The notes under the pieces were generated by a model that was given only the letters and a program-made list of their open reading frames with translations, made no database searches and was not told where the DNA came from. Of a stretch of DNA of 7,476 nt, positions 1 through 5,340 are shown piece after piece. The translations under genes and the position numbers were made by a program. Source of the stretch: Bacillota bacterium (GTDB lineage Bacteria; Bacillota; Clostridia; Peptostreptococcales; Anaerovoracaceae); assembly GCA_030527065.1 (NCBI GenBank), contig JAUNBO010000090.1, forward strand, positions 1 to 7,476, read 5' to 3'. The stretch's first letter is position 1, and each line of letters starts with the position of its first letter.

Positions 1-356
1 TCTATCACATCATCCAGGCCGCCTATGTGGTCGGCGTCGGGGTGGGTCCCTATCACCAGGTCCAGGGGCCCGTCCACATAAGGCTCCAGGTATGCCGCAA
101 CGGCCTCGCCGTCCCGGTTGTTGCCGGCGTCTATCACCGCTTCGTATTCGCCGAAATCTATGAGGATGGCGTCGGCCTGGCCCACATCTATGAAATGGAT
201 GGTCATTTCCGGGCCGACCAGCCCTGCCCCTCTGGAAACAGATGGGGAAGGGTCCTGTCCGGAAGGGGAAGGCGGCGGCAAGGCAAAGCTAAAGACCACC
301 ATTGCCAGAACCGCAATGACGATCAGGATCAACAATCCCGGAAGGAGCCTCTTCAT
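1..356 (-). CDS. ComEC-like metallo-beta-lactamase-fold hydrolase, N-terminal part (runs off window)
   Basis: The reading frame starts at ATG 354-356 and continues past the left edge, giving about 118 residues without a stop. The N-terminus is MKR followed by a hydrophobic stretch (residues about 4-26) and a Pro/Ser-rich linker (27-40), so the protein is probably exported or membrane-anchored; there is no lipobox cysteine. The hydrolase domain begins near residue 51 with HFIDVGQADAILID (54-67), then VIDAG (74-78) and the metal-binding motif THPDADHIGG (104-113). These match the C-terminal hydrolase domain of the competence protein ComEC and its stand-alone homologues, which use HxDxDH in place of HxHxDH. 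Stand-alone members occur in many Clostridia; their substrates are mostly unknown, with nuclease or phosphodiesterase activity suggested for relatives. A weak ribosome binding site (GAGAGGG) precedes the start. Nothing can be said about the C-terminus. Confidence 0.88.
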   Translation of the reverse strand, partial: MKRLLPGLLILIVIAVLAMVVFSFALPPPSPSGQDPSPSVSRGAGLVGPEMTIHFIDVGQADAILIDFGEYEAVIDAGNNRDGEAVAAYLEPYVDGPLDLVIGTHPDADHIGGLDDVI

Positions 357-384
357 TTCCGCCCTCTCTGCTTTGCCATTCAGG

Positions 385-450
385 AGTATAACGTCTATAC
401 CATATATACTGTGGTCTTTATAGTTATACTACCATATATATACGCATATA
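385..450 (-). promoter_or_regulatory. AT-rich probable promoter/operator region of the hydrolase gene
   Basis: This block is rich in TATA-like words. Read on the minus strand, TGGTATAGA (complement of 394-402) resembles an extended -10 element, and TATACT (complement of 385-390) is another possible -10 box. I could not find a good -35 box for either. The 10-mer ACCATATATA occurs twice on the plus strand (399-408 and 431-440), 32 bp apart, about three helical turns, as would suit two binding sites for one regulator. The exact promoter is unresolved. Confidence 0.35.
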
Positions 451-458
451 GGAAAGGC

Positions 459-482
459 TTTTTGCCATGTATCCGGCAAAAA
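459..482. repeat. Perfect 8-bp inverted repeat
   Basis: TTTTTGCC (459-466) and GGCAAAAA (475-482) are perfect reverse complements around an 8-bp spacer. It lies about 100 bp upstream of the hydrolase start. It is not followed by a T-run beyond the arms on either strand, so it is not an obvious terminator; an operator or a leader hairpin is possible. Confidence 0.5.
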
Positions 483-540
483 TGGGTGCATTGAAGTGTG
501 TTGGGCATATCGGTCCCGGCAGTTTTTGGCGTATGCGGAA

Positions 541-574
541 AGAAAAACCGCAGCGACGAAACACTGCGGCTTTT
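541..574 (-). terminator. Probable Rho-independent terminator of the MFS-SDR operon
   Basis: Read on the minus strand, CCGCAG (569-564) and CTGCGG (553-548) form a 6-bp stem around a 10-nt loop, followed at once by TTTTTCTTT. The A-run and T-run flanking the stem can lengthen it by about four A-U pairs with a one-base bulge. It lies about 195 bp beyond the SDR stop codon and before the hydrolase promoter region, the right place to end the MFS-SDR transcript. On the plus strand the stem is followed by a shorter CTTTT, so weak bidirectional action is possible. Confidence 0.6.
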
Positions 575-644
575 CTGGAGTGAACACAGGTATGCGGTTT
601 TCTTCTCCGGGTGAGTAGTCCGTTCAAAAACCCCCTGCTTTTTT

Positions 645-684
645 ATTCTTCGGCCGGGAACAGCCCGGGGAGAATACATTTTTT
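645..684 (+). other. Stable GC-rich hairpin followed by a six-T run on the plus strand
   Basis: CCGGG (654-658) pairs with CCCGG (664-668) around AACAG, and ATTCTTC (645-651) pairs with GGAGAAT (669-675, one G-U pair) below a two-base bulge. A run of six T follows at 679-684. In the plus direction this has the form of an intrinsic terminator, but no plus-strand gene is visible upstream. In the minus direction the stem is followed by A residues, so it would only act as RNA structure in the 3' tail of the SDR transcript. Confidence 0.4.
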
Positions 685-768
685 GTCCGCCCTCTCCGAT
701 CCCCTCAACTGACAAAGGCCTCTGTATCTCTTTGTCTCTTCTGCCGGCTGAGAGAAGGGCCGCGGAAA

Positions 769-1503
769 TCAGATGATGGAATATCCGCCGTCAACCGGCA
801 GCACTGCGCCGGTAATAAAGGAAGCTGCGTCGCTGGCCAGAAAATAGATGGCCTCCGCCACTTCCCGGGGCTCGGCAAACCGGCCTATCGGGTGGAGCGC
901 TTCCATGGCCCGCACCCGTTCTTCCGGCAGGCCCGCGATCAGCGGCGTCTTCACGTATCCCGGAGCCACTGCGTTGACCCGGATCCCCTCCTTGGCATAA
1001 GTGACTCCCAGGGACTGGGTCAGGTTTGCCACAGCCGCCTTGGCCGCCGCATATCCGTGGGAGGTAGTCATGCCGCATATCCCCGCAATGGAAGACACAT
1101 TGACGATGGCGCCTCCGCTTTTCTGCTCCTGAAAGACTCTGATCGCATCTCTGTTGGAAAAGAAAATGCTGTCCAGGTCGGTGCTCATGACGCTCCGCCA
1201 GCCCTCGTAATCTTCTTCATGGATCTTTACCGCCCGGGCGGCGCCGGCGGCGGTGACCATGACGTCCAGCCTGCCGAACTTTTCAACGGCAAAGCGGACC
1301 AGCTGCTGCACTTCCTCTTCCTTCGTGGTATCGCAGGGGAAGTACGCCGCCTTTTCGCCGCCGTTCAATTCAGCCAGGGCTTTTTCGCCCCGTTCCTTAT
1401 TGCGCCCTGCGATCACTACATTATCGCCGTGCTCCAGAAAACATTTTGCCGCAAACAGCCCTATGCCGCTGCTTCCTCCGGTAATGATGACAGTCTTGTT
1501 CAT
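769..1503 (-). CDS. Short-chain dehydrogenase/reductase (classical SDR)
   Basis: This 244-residue protein is full length for a classical SDR, a cytosolic NAD(P)H-dependent oxidoreductase with a Rossmann fold. Visible motifs are the cofactor loop TGGSSGIG (8-15), Arg34 at the end of beta-2 (hinting at NADPH preference), Asp58 for the adenine ring, catalytic Ser138 in NVSSIAG, Tyr151 and Lys155 in YAAAK, PG (181-182) and the C-terminal SFITGAVLPVDGGY segment. Two usual residues differ: the NNAG motif reads TAAG (84-87) and the active-site tetrad Asn is Asp109. Its start overlaps the stop of the upstream MFS gene by 4 bp (ATGA), with AAAGGAG 7 bases ahead of the ATG, so the pair is translationally coupled. 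It resembles FabG-like and steroid or sugar-alcohol dehydrogenases equally; the substrate cannot be named, but the partner transporter suggests an imported or exported small organic compound. Confidence 0.92.
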   Translation of the reverse strand: MNKTVIITGGSSGIGLFAAKCFLEHGDNVVIAGRNKERGEKALAELNGGEKAAYFPCDTTKEEEVQQLVRFAVEKFGRLDVMVTAAGAARAVKIHEEDYEGWRSVMSTDLDSIFFSNRDAIRVFQEQKSGGAIVNVSSIAGICGMTTSHGYAAAKAAVANLTQSLGVTYAKEGIRVNAVAPGYVKTPLIAGLPEERVRAMEALHPIGRFAEPREVAEAIYFLASDAASFITGAVLPVDGGYSII

Positions 1504-2744
1504 TTCTCTACTCCTTTCTTATCCCCGAGCCGCCGGCTCTTTTTTTGCATTCTCATAATGGTCAGCAGGATCGCAATGGCTATGGCCATCAGTATGCCCG
1601 CCCAGATAAAAGCCATGGTATACACTCCCTGGGTCCGTTTGTAGTAAGCGGCAAGCTGCGGGCCCACAAGTGCGGCGATGGAATACGCCGAAAACATGAT
1701 GGAGTAATTCAGTACGGAATTCCTGACCCCGAAACAGTCGGAGGTGATGGGGGGGAACATGACCAGCAATGCGCCGCCGCAGGCGCCCACCGCACACATG
1801 ACCACCATAAAGGGGAGCGGGGTATTCATCTGCGAGAGCAGCAGCACTGCGCACAGGTTTATGCATAAGGCTATGAGCAGGGTGTTGTACCTTCCGATCT
1901 TATCGGATATGGACCCGAAGAACAGCCTGCCAAGGAAATTGGAGATGGCCAGCAGGCTGACAGCCAGCGAGGCTAACGCCGCCGTCATGGCTGCCTGGTC
2001 CTGACCGATGCTTGCCACCGTACCCAGCATCATCAGCGACGGAGTGCAGGCAAAGATGAACAGGAAGTAAAGCATATAGAAGGTGGGCGTTTTCATCATT
2101 TCGTTCCAACGGTAATCTCTCCCCACCGGCGACCTTGCTTCTGTTATGACCGGGTTCCAGCCCTCGGGCTTGTAATCCGGAGCGGGAACATGGACCAGCC
2201 AGCCGACGGCAAACATGAGGACCGCGTAGATGGCTCCCATTATGATGTATGCGGTATTGACCCCCGCTTCGCTGAGCACTGCGGTGGCCACAGGCGCACA
2301 AAATACGGGCCCGATGGCAGCGCCGCCCAGAAGCAGGCCCGAAACGAAGCCTTTCTTATCCGGGAACCATTTTGAGGTGTTCGTCACGGAGAAATTATAC
2401 AGGGCGCCGCCGCCCATGCCGGTGACCACGCCGAATCCAAACTGCATCATCCACACCTCCGTGGCAAAGCCGGTGATGATCCAGCCCAGCACAAACAGAG
2501 TGGAGCCCGCATACATCAGTACCCTGGCATTGAGCCTGGGGCTGATCACTCCGATAAAGATCCCAAAGACACAAAGAACGATGTTATAAATTGTATAGGA
2601 AAGGGTAATGGCTCCCTGGTCCCAGCCGGTATGCTCCATCATCGGATTGACGAAGATACTGAAGGCGCTGGTCCCCGAAAGACAAAAGTTGAACATAAAG
2701 CCTGCAAGCAGCACGAGCCATCGATTTACCTTTTTCTGCTCCAT
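1500..2744 (-). CDS. OFA-family (oxalate/formate antiporter-like) MFS transporter
   Basis: This 414-residue protein is a 12-helix secondary transporter of the inner membrane. Helices are roughly at 9-31, 46-66, 74-94, 99-119, 133-157 and 165-185, then a central polar loop (186-217), and at 220-243, 252-272, 287-304, 310-330, 345-366 and 375-396. The KWFPDKKG motif (125-132) followed by a Gly-rich helix and the segment near NYSIMFSAYSIAALVGP (346-362) are typical of the OFA family, whose best-known member, OxlT, exchanges oxalate for formate. GSISDKIGR (277-285) is the MFS motif A copy in the second half. OFA proteins carry many different carboxylates and other anions, so oxalate is not implied; no oxalate-degradation genes are seen. 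The ATG at 2744 has AAAGGAG upstream at a long 12-base spacing. It lies downstream of the merR gene and overlaps the SDR gene, forming an apparent two-gene operon. Confidence 0.92.
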   Translation of the reverse strand: MEQKKVNRWLVLLAGFMFNFCLSGTSAFSIFVNPMMEHTGWDQGAITLSYTIYNIVLCVFGIFIGVISPRLNARVLMYAGSTLFVLGWIITGFATEVWMMQFGFGVVTGMGGGALYNFSVTNTSKWFPDKKGFVSGLLLGGAAIGPVFCAPVATAVLSEAGVNTAYIIMGAIYAVLMFAVGWLVHVPAPDYKPEGWNPVITEARSPVGRDYRWNEMMKTPTFYMLYFLFIFACTPSLMMLGTVASIGQDQAAMTAALASLAVSLLAISNFLGRLFFGSISDKIGRYNTLLIALCINLCAVLLLSQMNTPLPFMVVMCAVGACGGALLVMFPPITSDCFGVRNSVLNYSIMFSAYSIAALVGPQLAAYYKRTQGVYTMAFIWAGILMAIAIAILLTIMRMQKKSRRLGDKKGVEK

Positions 2745-2756
2745 TTCCGGTTTCTT

Positions 2757-2763
2757 CTCCTTT
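2757..2763 (-). promoter_or_regulatory. Ribosome binding site of the MFS gene, unusually long spacing
   Basis: The minus strand reads AAAGGAG here, a near-perfect anti-16S match, but 12 bases separate it from the ATG at 2744, longer than the usual 5-9. No better in-frame start is apparent, and the MFS family N-terminus fits this ATG. The hairpin at 2773-2800 ends only about 9 bases upstream. Confidence 0.6.
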
Positions 2764-2772
2764 GTCGTACTT

Positions 2773-2800
2773 CAGGGGATACCGCAGCGGATATCCCCTG
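2773..2800 (-). other. Strong hairpin in the leader of the MFS-SDR mRNA
   Basis: CAGGGGATA (2773-2781) and TATCCCCTG (2792-2800) are perfect 9-bp reverse complements, and the loop itself contains CCG-CAG-CGG, so the stem can extend to 12 bp with a single bulged base. Neither strand has a T-run after it, so it is not an intrinsic terminator. Its position just upstream of the Shine-Dalgarno sequence suggests an mRNA structure affecting translation or stability, or a DNA operator downstream of the promoter. Confidence 0.6.
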
Positions 2801-2939
2801 TCTGAAAAATGCTGAAGGTCCCTTCTGTTGATAAGGCGGCAAGGACACGCCTGCCCACCGAGGGCGCAAGGCGGGGATAAAACGCAACCGGCGCACAAAA
2901 CAACCCTTTCAGGCGTATGTGCTCTTGCCACCCGAGGGT

Positions 2940-2970
2940 AGCTTACAACCTACAGCGACTGTAGCTGCAA
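2940..2970 (-). promoter_or_regulatory. MerR-type promoter/operator of the MFS-SDR operon
   Basis: On the minus strand TTGCAG (complement of 2965-2970) can serve as the -35 box and TAAGCT (complement of 2940-2945) as a poor -10 box, separated by exactly 19 bp. The spacer begins with CTACAG-TCG-CTGTAG (2964-2950), a perfect 6-bp inverted repeat with a 3-bp centre. An over-long 19-bp spacer holding a palindrome is the hallmark of promoters that MerR-family proteins activate by untwisting DNA. A MerR-family gene is the next gene upstream. The -35 matches TTGACA at four positions and the -10 matches TATAAT at three, as expected for a promoter needing activation. The start point would lie near 2933, giving a leader of about 190 nt. 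Confidence 0.65.
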
Positions 2971-2990
2971 GGGGATTTTTTAAATTGTGC

Positions 2991-3010
2991 ATATTTTTTT
3001 TAAAAAATAT
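2991..3010. repeat. 20-bp A/T palindrome, possible UP element
   Basis: ATATTTTTT (2991-2999) and AAAAAATAT (3002-3010) are perfect reverse complements around TT. Together with the A-run near 2976-2984 it places A/T tracts just upstream of the predicted -35 box, where the alpha subunit of RNA polymerase binds UP elements. The pairing is all A/T, so it would be a weak RNA hairpin. Confidence 0.45.
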
Positions 3011-3101
3011 TTTTCTCCAACATAAAAGGACAATTCTCCTGCGTCGTACAGAAAAATCGTCCCTCTTCAAAGCCCCGTCAGCCCGTTGGGCCCGGCCGGT
3101 T

Positions 3102-3989
3102 CTATTTCGCCTCTACCGGCAGCCAGACCTCAAAATATCTTTTTTGCCTGCGCTTCTCGTCCAGAGTGTTTATGATGATGGTCCCCTCCACGTCTCCGCA
3201 AAGGACGAGACCGTTCCCGTCCAGAAAGCTTTTCGTCTCTTGGGATATGACGTCCCAGGTCAGCAGCAGGGTCCCCTCCTGCTCAAAGACGGTGTACAGG
3301 CACCGGCGTTCAGGCTCCAGATATGCGCCCGGGATCTTGTGAAAGCCCGTCAGCTCCGCATAGGGTGCAGGCAGGGCCATGTCCCACCGGCAGACCTCCG
3401 GCCCGGGGCCGCCGGCGATATCTGCGTGATCAAAGTGAAAGGAGTATACGGACAGGGGCATCCGTTCCATCCCCGCTTTCCTGGCCTGTACGCTGCCGGT
3501 ATCCATAAGCACCTTCCCGTCTTTCATGTGGGGATGCCTCCACATTGCCGGTTTATCCAGATAACGATACCTGCCGCTGCAGGTCTCTATCCGCTCCATG
3601 CGTTCCAGCATGTTTTGAAGCCCTGCCTGCCTGAGCTCAAGGTCCAGCCTTTCGTTTTCCAGCTCCCGTTCTTTCACATGCAGCCCGGAAATGATTTCCT
3701 CAAGCTTTGTCTTCTTGAAGATTTCCTCCGTTTCCGCCACCGAAAAGCCGAGGTTTTGATACTGGCTCCGCAGGGTTATTTTATACAGGTCATAGATGGA
3801 GTACTTTCTGCGTCCTGTATTCTTATCCTTATAGGGCACCACCACGCCTCTGCTGTCAAAATACCGGACGGTCTGAGGATGGAGGTCTACAGACTGTGCG
3901 ATCTCGCCCACCAGAAACAAGGGGTCCTGCATGTCCAGGCCTGCTTTGCCTTCCTTTTCTCCTTCTTCGTTCATACTGTCTTCGTTCAT
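3102..3989 (-). CDS. MerR-family transcriptional regulator with C-terminal effector-binding-like domain
   Basis: This 295-residue protein carries a MerR winged helix-turn-helix at about 25-92: LVGEIAQSVDLHPQTVRYFD (26-45), then the wing with GRRKYSIYDLYKI (59-71). A charged dimerisation helix runs at about 96-136. The C-terminal part (about 175-295) shows a pattern like GyrI/BmrR drug-binding domains: Tyr232 region, FEQEG, FLDGNGLVLCGD (256-266) and the final YFEVWLPVEAK (285-295). In the known family this domain binds small hydrophobic or cationic molecules and activates efflux genes. The next genes downstream are an MFS transporter and an SDR, and the gap between carries a 19-bp-spacer promoter, so these are the likely targets. 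The ATG at 3989 has AAGG a few bases ahead; Met6 (3974) is an alternative start created by a 15-bp tandem duplication, and Met20 (3932) is also possible. The ligand is unknown. Confidence 0.9.
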   Translation of the reverse strand: MNEDSMNEEGEKEGKAGLDMQDPLFLVGEIAQSVDLHPQTVRYFDSRGVVVPYKDKNTGRRKYSIYDLYKITLRSQYQNLGFSVAETEEIFKKTKLEEIISGLHVKERELENERLDLELRQAGLQNMLERMERIETCSGRYRYLDKPAMWRHPHMKDGKVLMDTGSVQARKAGMERMPLSVYSFHFDHADIAGGPGPEVCRWDMALPAPYAELTGFHKIPGAYLEPERRCLYTVFEQEGTLLLTWDVISQETKSFLDGNGLVLCGDVEGTIIINTLDEKRRQKRYFEVWLPVEAK

Positions 3990-3995
3990 ACTGTC
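3964..3995 (-). repeat. 15-bp tandem duplication spanning the MerR start codon
   Basis: TTCGTTCATACTGTC occurs at 3966-3980 and again at 3981-3995, and the match extends two bases further left, giving about 2.1 perfect copies. On the coding strand each copy includes an ATG followed by AACGAAGA, so the protein begins MNEDS-MNEEG with two successive in-frame start codons. The first start keeps AAGG at normal spacing, while the second has GAAGA. Confidence 0.9.
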
Positions 3996-4110
3996 CTTCT
4001 CTCCGGCTTCCGTTATCTGAAAGCCTTTCCCGTCCCCGTTTCTTTGGCGCCTGTCAAAAAACAGAGCCGCCGTTTATGTTGCGGTCTCTACAGAAGGTCG
4101 GGATCCTCCG

Positions 4111-5292
4111 CTAAATTTTAGACGCCACAAAGAAATTCAGCAGGGAGACCGCCAGGCCGCCGATGAACACATAGACGTAGCCGCCGGCGGCGCCGCCGTT
4201 GTACCACAGCCAGCCGGCGGCCAGGGGAATGAGCATGGAGACCACATGGTCCATGCTCTGCCCCATGGAGATGGTCCGGGCCACGTCCGCTTCGTCCGAA
4301 GCCAGGCGCCGGACATAGGTGGCCCTGGCCATGAAGGCGGCCTCCATGAGCTTATCCATCACATAGCAGACCCCCACCACGATCAGGGCCGCCCGGAAGG
4401 GCAGCAGGGTCCCGGCAAAGGCGAAGCCCAGACAGGCCGTGAACATCACGACCGCCTCCAATTGCAGGGCGAAGCGTTCCCCTTTTTTATCGATGAGCCA
4501 GCCGAACCAGGGCTTAAAGAAGATCCCCAGGATGCAGACGATAAAATAGAGCAGCGTGATGGTGGTGACGGGCTGGTGAAAGACGTCTATGATGAGCCAG
4601 GGCGCAAAGGTAAGGGTGATCTGCTTTCTGGCGCCGTTTATGGTGGCCAGGACATAATAGAGCTTGAATTCTTTTTTAATCACAAGACGATGGACGCTGA
4701 CCACCTTCCCTTCCCGGCGAAAGGCCAGGAACAGAAAACCGCTGACTATCATGAAAAAGCCGGCGGCGAAGAACACCGTCCCGTAGGAAATGTTTGTAAA
4801 AGCATACAATAAATACAATGCTGCGCTGCCCACCACTATGGAGAAGCTGCTGAGGCCCTGCACCTGGCCGATCCGTTTTCCAAAGTTTTCCTTTGTGGCG
4901 AAGCTCATGGGAATGCTGCTGGCCAGAGGCAGATACAGATGTTGCCCCGTGCTGTAAATGACCAGGAAAAGCAGCACCAGGGCGAAGCTGTCGGCGGAGA
5001 CTCCGAAGAGAATCAGCCCCACGCCGCCGATGATGTTGGCTACAGCGGCAATGCGGATGTCTCCCAGGCTGTTGAGCAACCCTATCAGGAATACCGTCAG
5101 CATACCCGGAAGCTCCCGGGGCGCTTCCACTACGGAGCGCTCCATTACGGTAAAATCCAGGTCTTCATAGAGACAATTGGCCAGAGAGGTGTCTACCGTG
5201 GCGGTGACTACGCCCAGAAGGCCGCTGATAATTAAAAACAGGACAAAATCCGTGGAAATTTCTTTGTTTCTTATTGTAAGCGTGTTTTTCAT
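4111..5292 (-). CDS. MFS transporter of unknown substrate
   Basis: This 393-residue protein has the length and hydropathy of a 12-helix major facilitator. Hydrophobic segments lie roughly at 15-35, 62-80, 82-98, 102-122, 148-168, 171-191, then after a basic loop at 211-232, 244-263, 276-296, 298-314, 347-366 and 370-390. GWLIDKKGER (264-273) is MFS motif A in the second half; the matching site in the first half is not conserved (NSLGDIR, 74-80). The polar segment at 41-61, ending in EAPRELPG, is also seen, to my recollection, in a group of uncharacterised clostridial MFS proteins. It begins 48 bp after the parB stop, so it may be read from the parAB transcript. No clear Shine-Dalgarno sequence precedes the ATG, and the hairpin at 5306-5327 occupies the gap. 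It could be an exporter or a sugar/drug transporter; sequence alone does not decide. Confidence 0.85.
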   Translation of the reverse strand: MKNTLTIRNKEISTDFVLFLIISGLLGVVTATVDTSLANCLYEDLDFTVMERSVVEAPRELPGMLTVFLIGLLNSLGDIRIAAVANIIGGVGLILFGVSADSFALVLLFLVIYSTGQHLYLPLASSIPMSFATKENFGKRIGQVQGLSSFSIVVGSAALYLLYAFTNISYGTVFFAAGFFMIVSGFLFLAFRREGKVVSVHRLVIKKEFKLYYVLATINGARKQITLTFAPWLIIDVFHQPVTTITLLYFIVCILGIFFKPWFGWLIDKKGERFALQLEAVVMFTACLGFAFAGTLLPFRAALIVVGVCYVMDKLMEAAFMARATYVRRLASDEADVARTISMGQSMDHVVSMLIPLAAGWLWYNGGAAGGYVYVFIGGLAVSLLNFFVASKI

Positions 5293-5305
5293 GATGGGTT
5301 TTCCG

Positions 5306-5327
5306 CGAAAAGGTCCGGCCCTTTTCG
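5306..5327. other. Perfect 8-bp hairpin between parB and the MFS gene, possible terminator
   Basis: CGAAAAGG (5306-5313) pairs perfectly with CCTTTTCG (5320-5327) around a six-base loop. On the plus strand it is followed by TTTTTG, a classic terminator form, but no plus-strand gene precedes it. On the minus strand, downstream of parB, only the TTTT inside the stem is available, so termination there would be partial at best. It sits in the 48-bp gap where it could uncouple parB from the MFS gene or process the mRNA. Confidence 0.5.
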
Positions 5328-5340
5328 TTTTTGTTCCCTT

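Larger units (their letters stand above)
357..768. other. Gene-free intergenic region between the SDR gene and the hydrolase gene
   Basis: I find no convincing gene in these 412 bases. Open frames here lack recognisable protein features. From right to left the stretch holds a GC-rich hairpin (645-675), a probable terminator for the SDR operon (541-574), a perfect 8-bp inverted repeat (459-482), and a strongly AT-rich block (about 385-450) that probably carries the promoter of the hydrolase gene. The lower GC content compared with the flanking genes also fits non-coding control DNA. Confidence 0.7.
2745..3101. other. Gene-free control region between the MerR gene and the MFS-SDR operon
   Basis: These 357 bases hold no convincing gene. 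Reading right to left on the minus strand they contain the 3' tail of the merR gene, an A/T-tract region with a 20-bp palindrome (2991-3010), a MerR-type promoter (2940-2970), a leader of about 190 nt with several GC-rich inverted repeats, and a strong hairpin (2773-2800) just before the MFS ribosome binding site. I saw no clear T-run terminator for the merR gene, so readthrough into the MFS gene remains possible. Confidence 0.7.

Noticed and set aside
395..715. A 106-codon minus-strand open frame in the intergenic region left of the SDR gene
   Set aside because: It contains the terminator and other hairpins, shows no domain or ribosome binding site that convinced me, and ends in the AT-rich promoter block.
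892..1644. A 250-codon plus-strand open frame opposite the SDR and MFS genes
   Set aside because: It spans the junction of two clear minus-strand genes and its translation shows no family features.
769..2744. Reading the SDR plus MFS pair as bile-acid (bai-like) or hydroxysteroid metabolism
   Set aside because: Gut Clostridia carry such genes, but this SDR shows no motif specific to known hydroxysteroid dehydrogenases and no other bai genes are present. The idea was kept only as one of several possible substrates.
1500..2744. Naming the transporter OxlT and assigning oxalate
   Set aside because: The family match is to OFA transporters in general. No oxalyl-CoA decarboxylase or formyl-CoA transferase gene is nearby.
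2584..2931. A 115-codon minus-strand open frame starting in the MFS leader
   Set aside because: It runs into the MFS gene in another frame, and its start lies at or next to the predicted transcription start, so it is unlikely to be translated.
2745..2940. A known riboswitch class in the MFS leader
   Set aside because: The leader is structured, but I could not match it to any conserved riboswitch core, and no terminator/antiterminator pair is clear.
4046..4080. An inverted repeat with a T-run between the MFS and MerR genes as a terminator; also an exact TTGACA there as a -35 box
   Set aside because: On the minus strand the T-run is in the loop and not after the stem. The TTGACA has no -10-like box at 16-18 bp.
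2919..4121. A 400-codon plus-strand open frame opposite the MerR gene
   Set aside because: It is antisense to a well-supported regulator, has no recognisable domains, and crosses the control region. Long shadow frames are expected opposite GC-rich genes.
4340..4365. A possible DnaA box (TTATCCATC)
   Set aside because: It differs from TTATCCACA at two positions, stands alone inside a coding region, and no cluster exists in the window, so oriC itself is not here.
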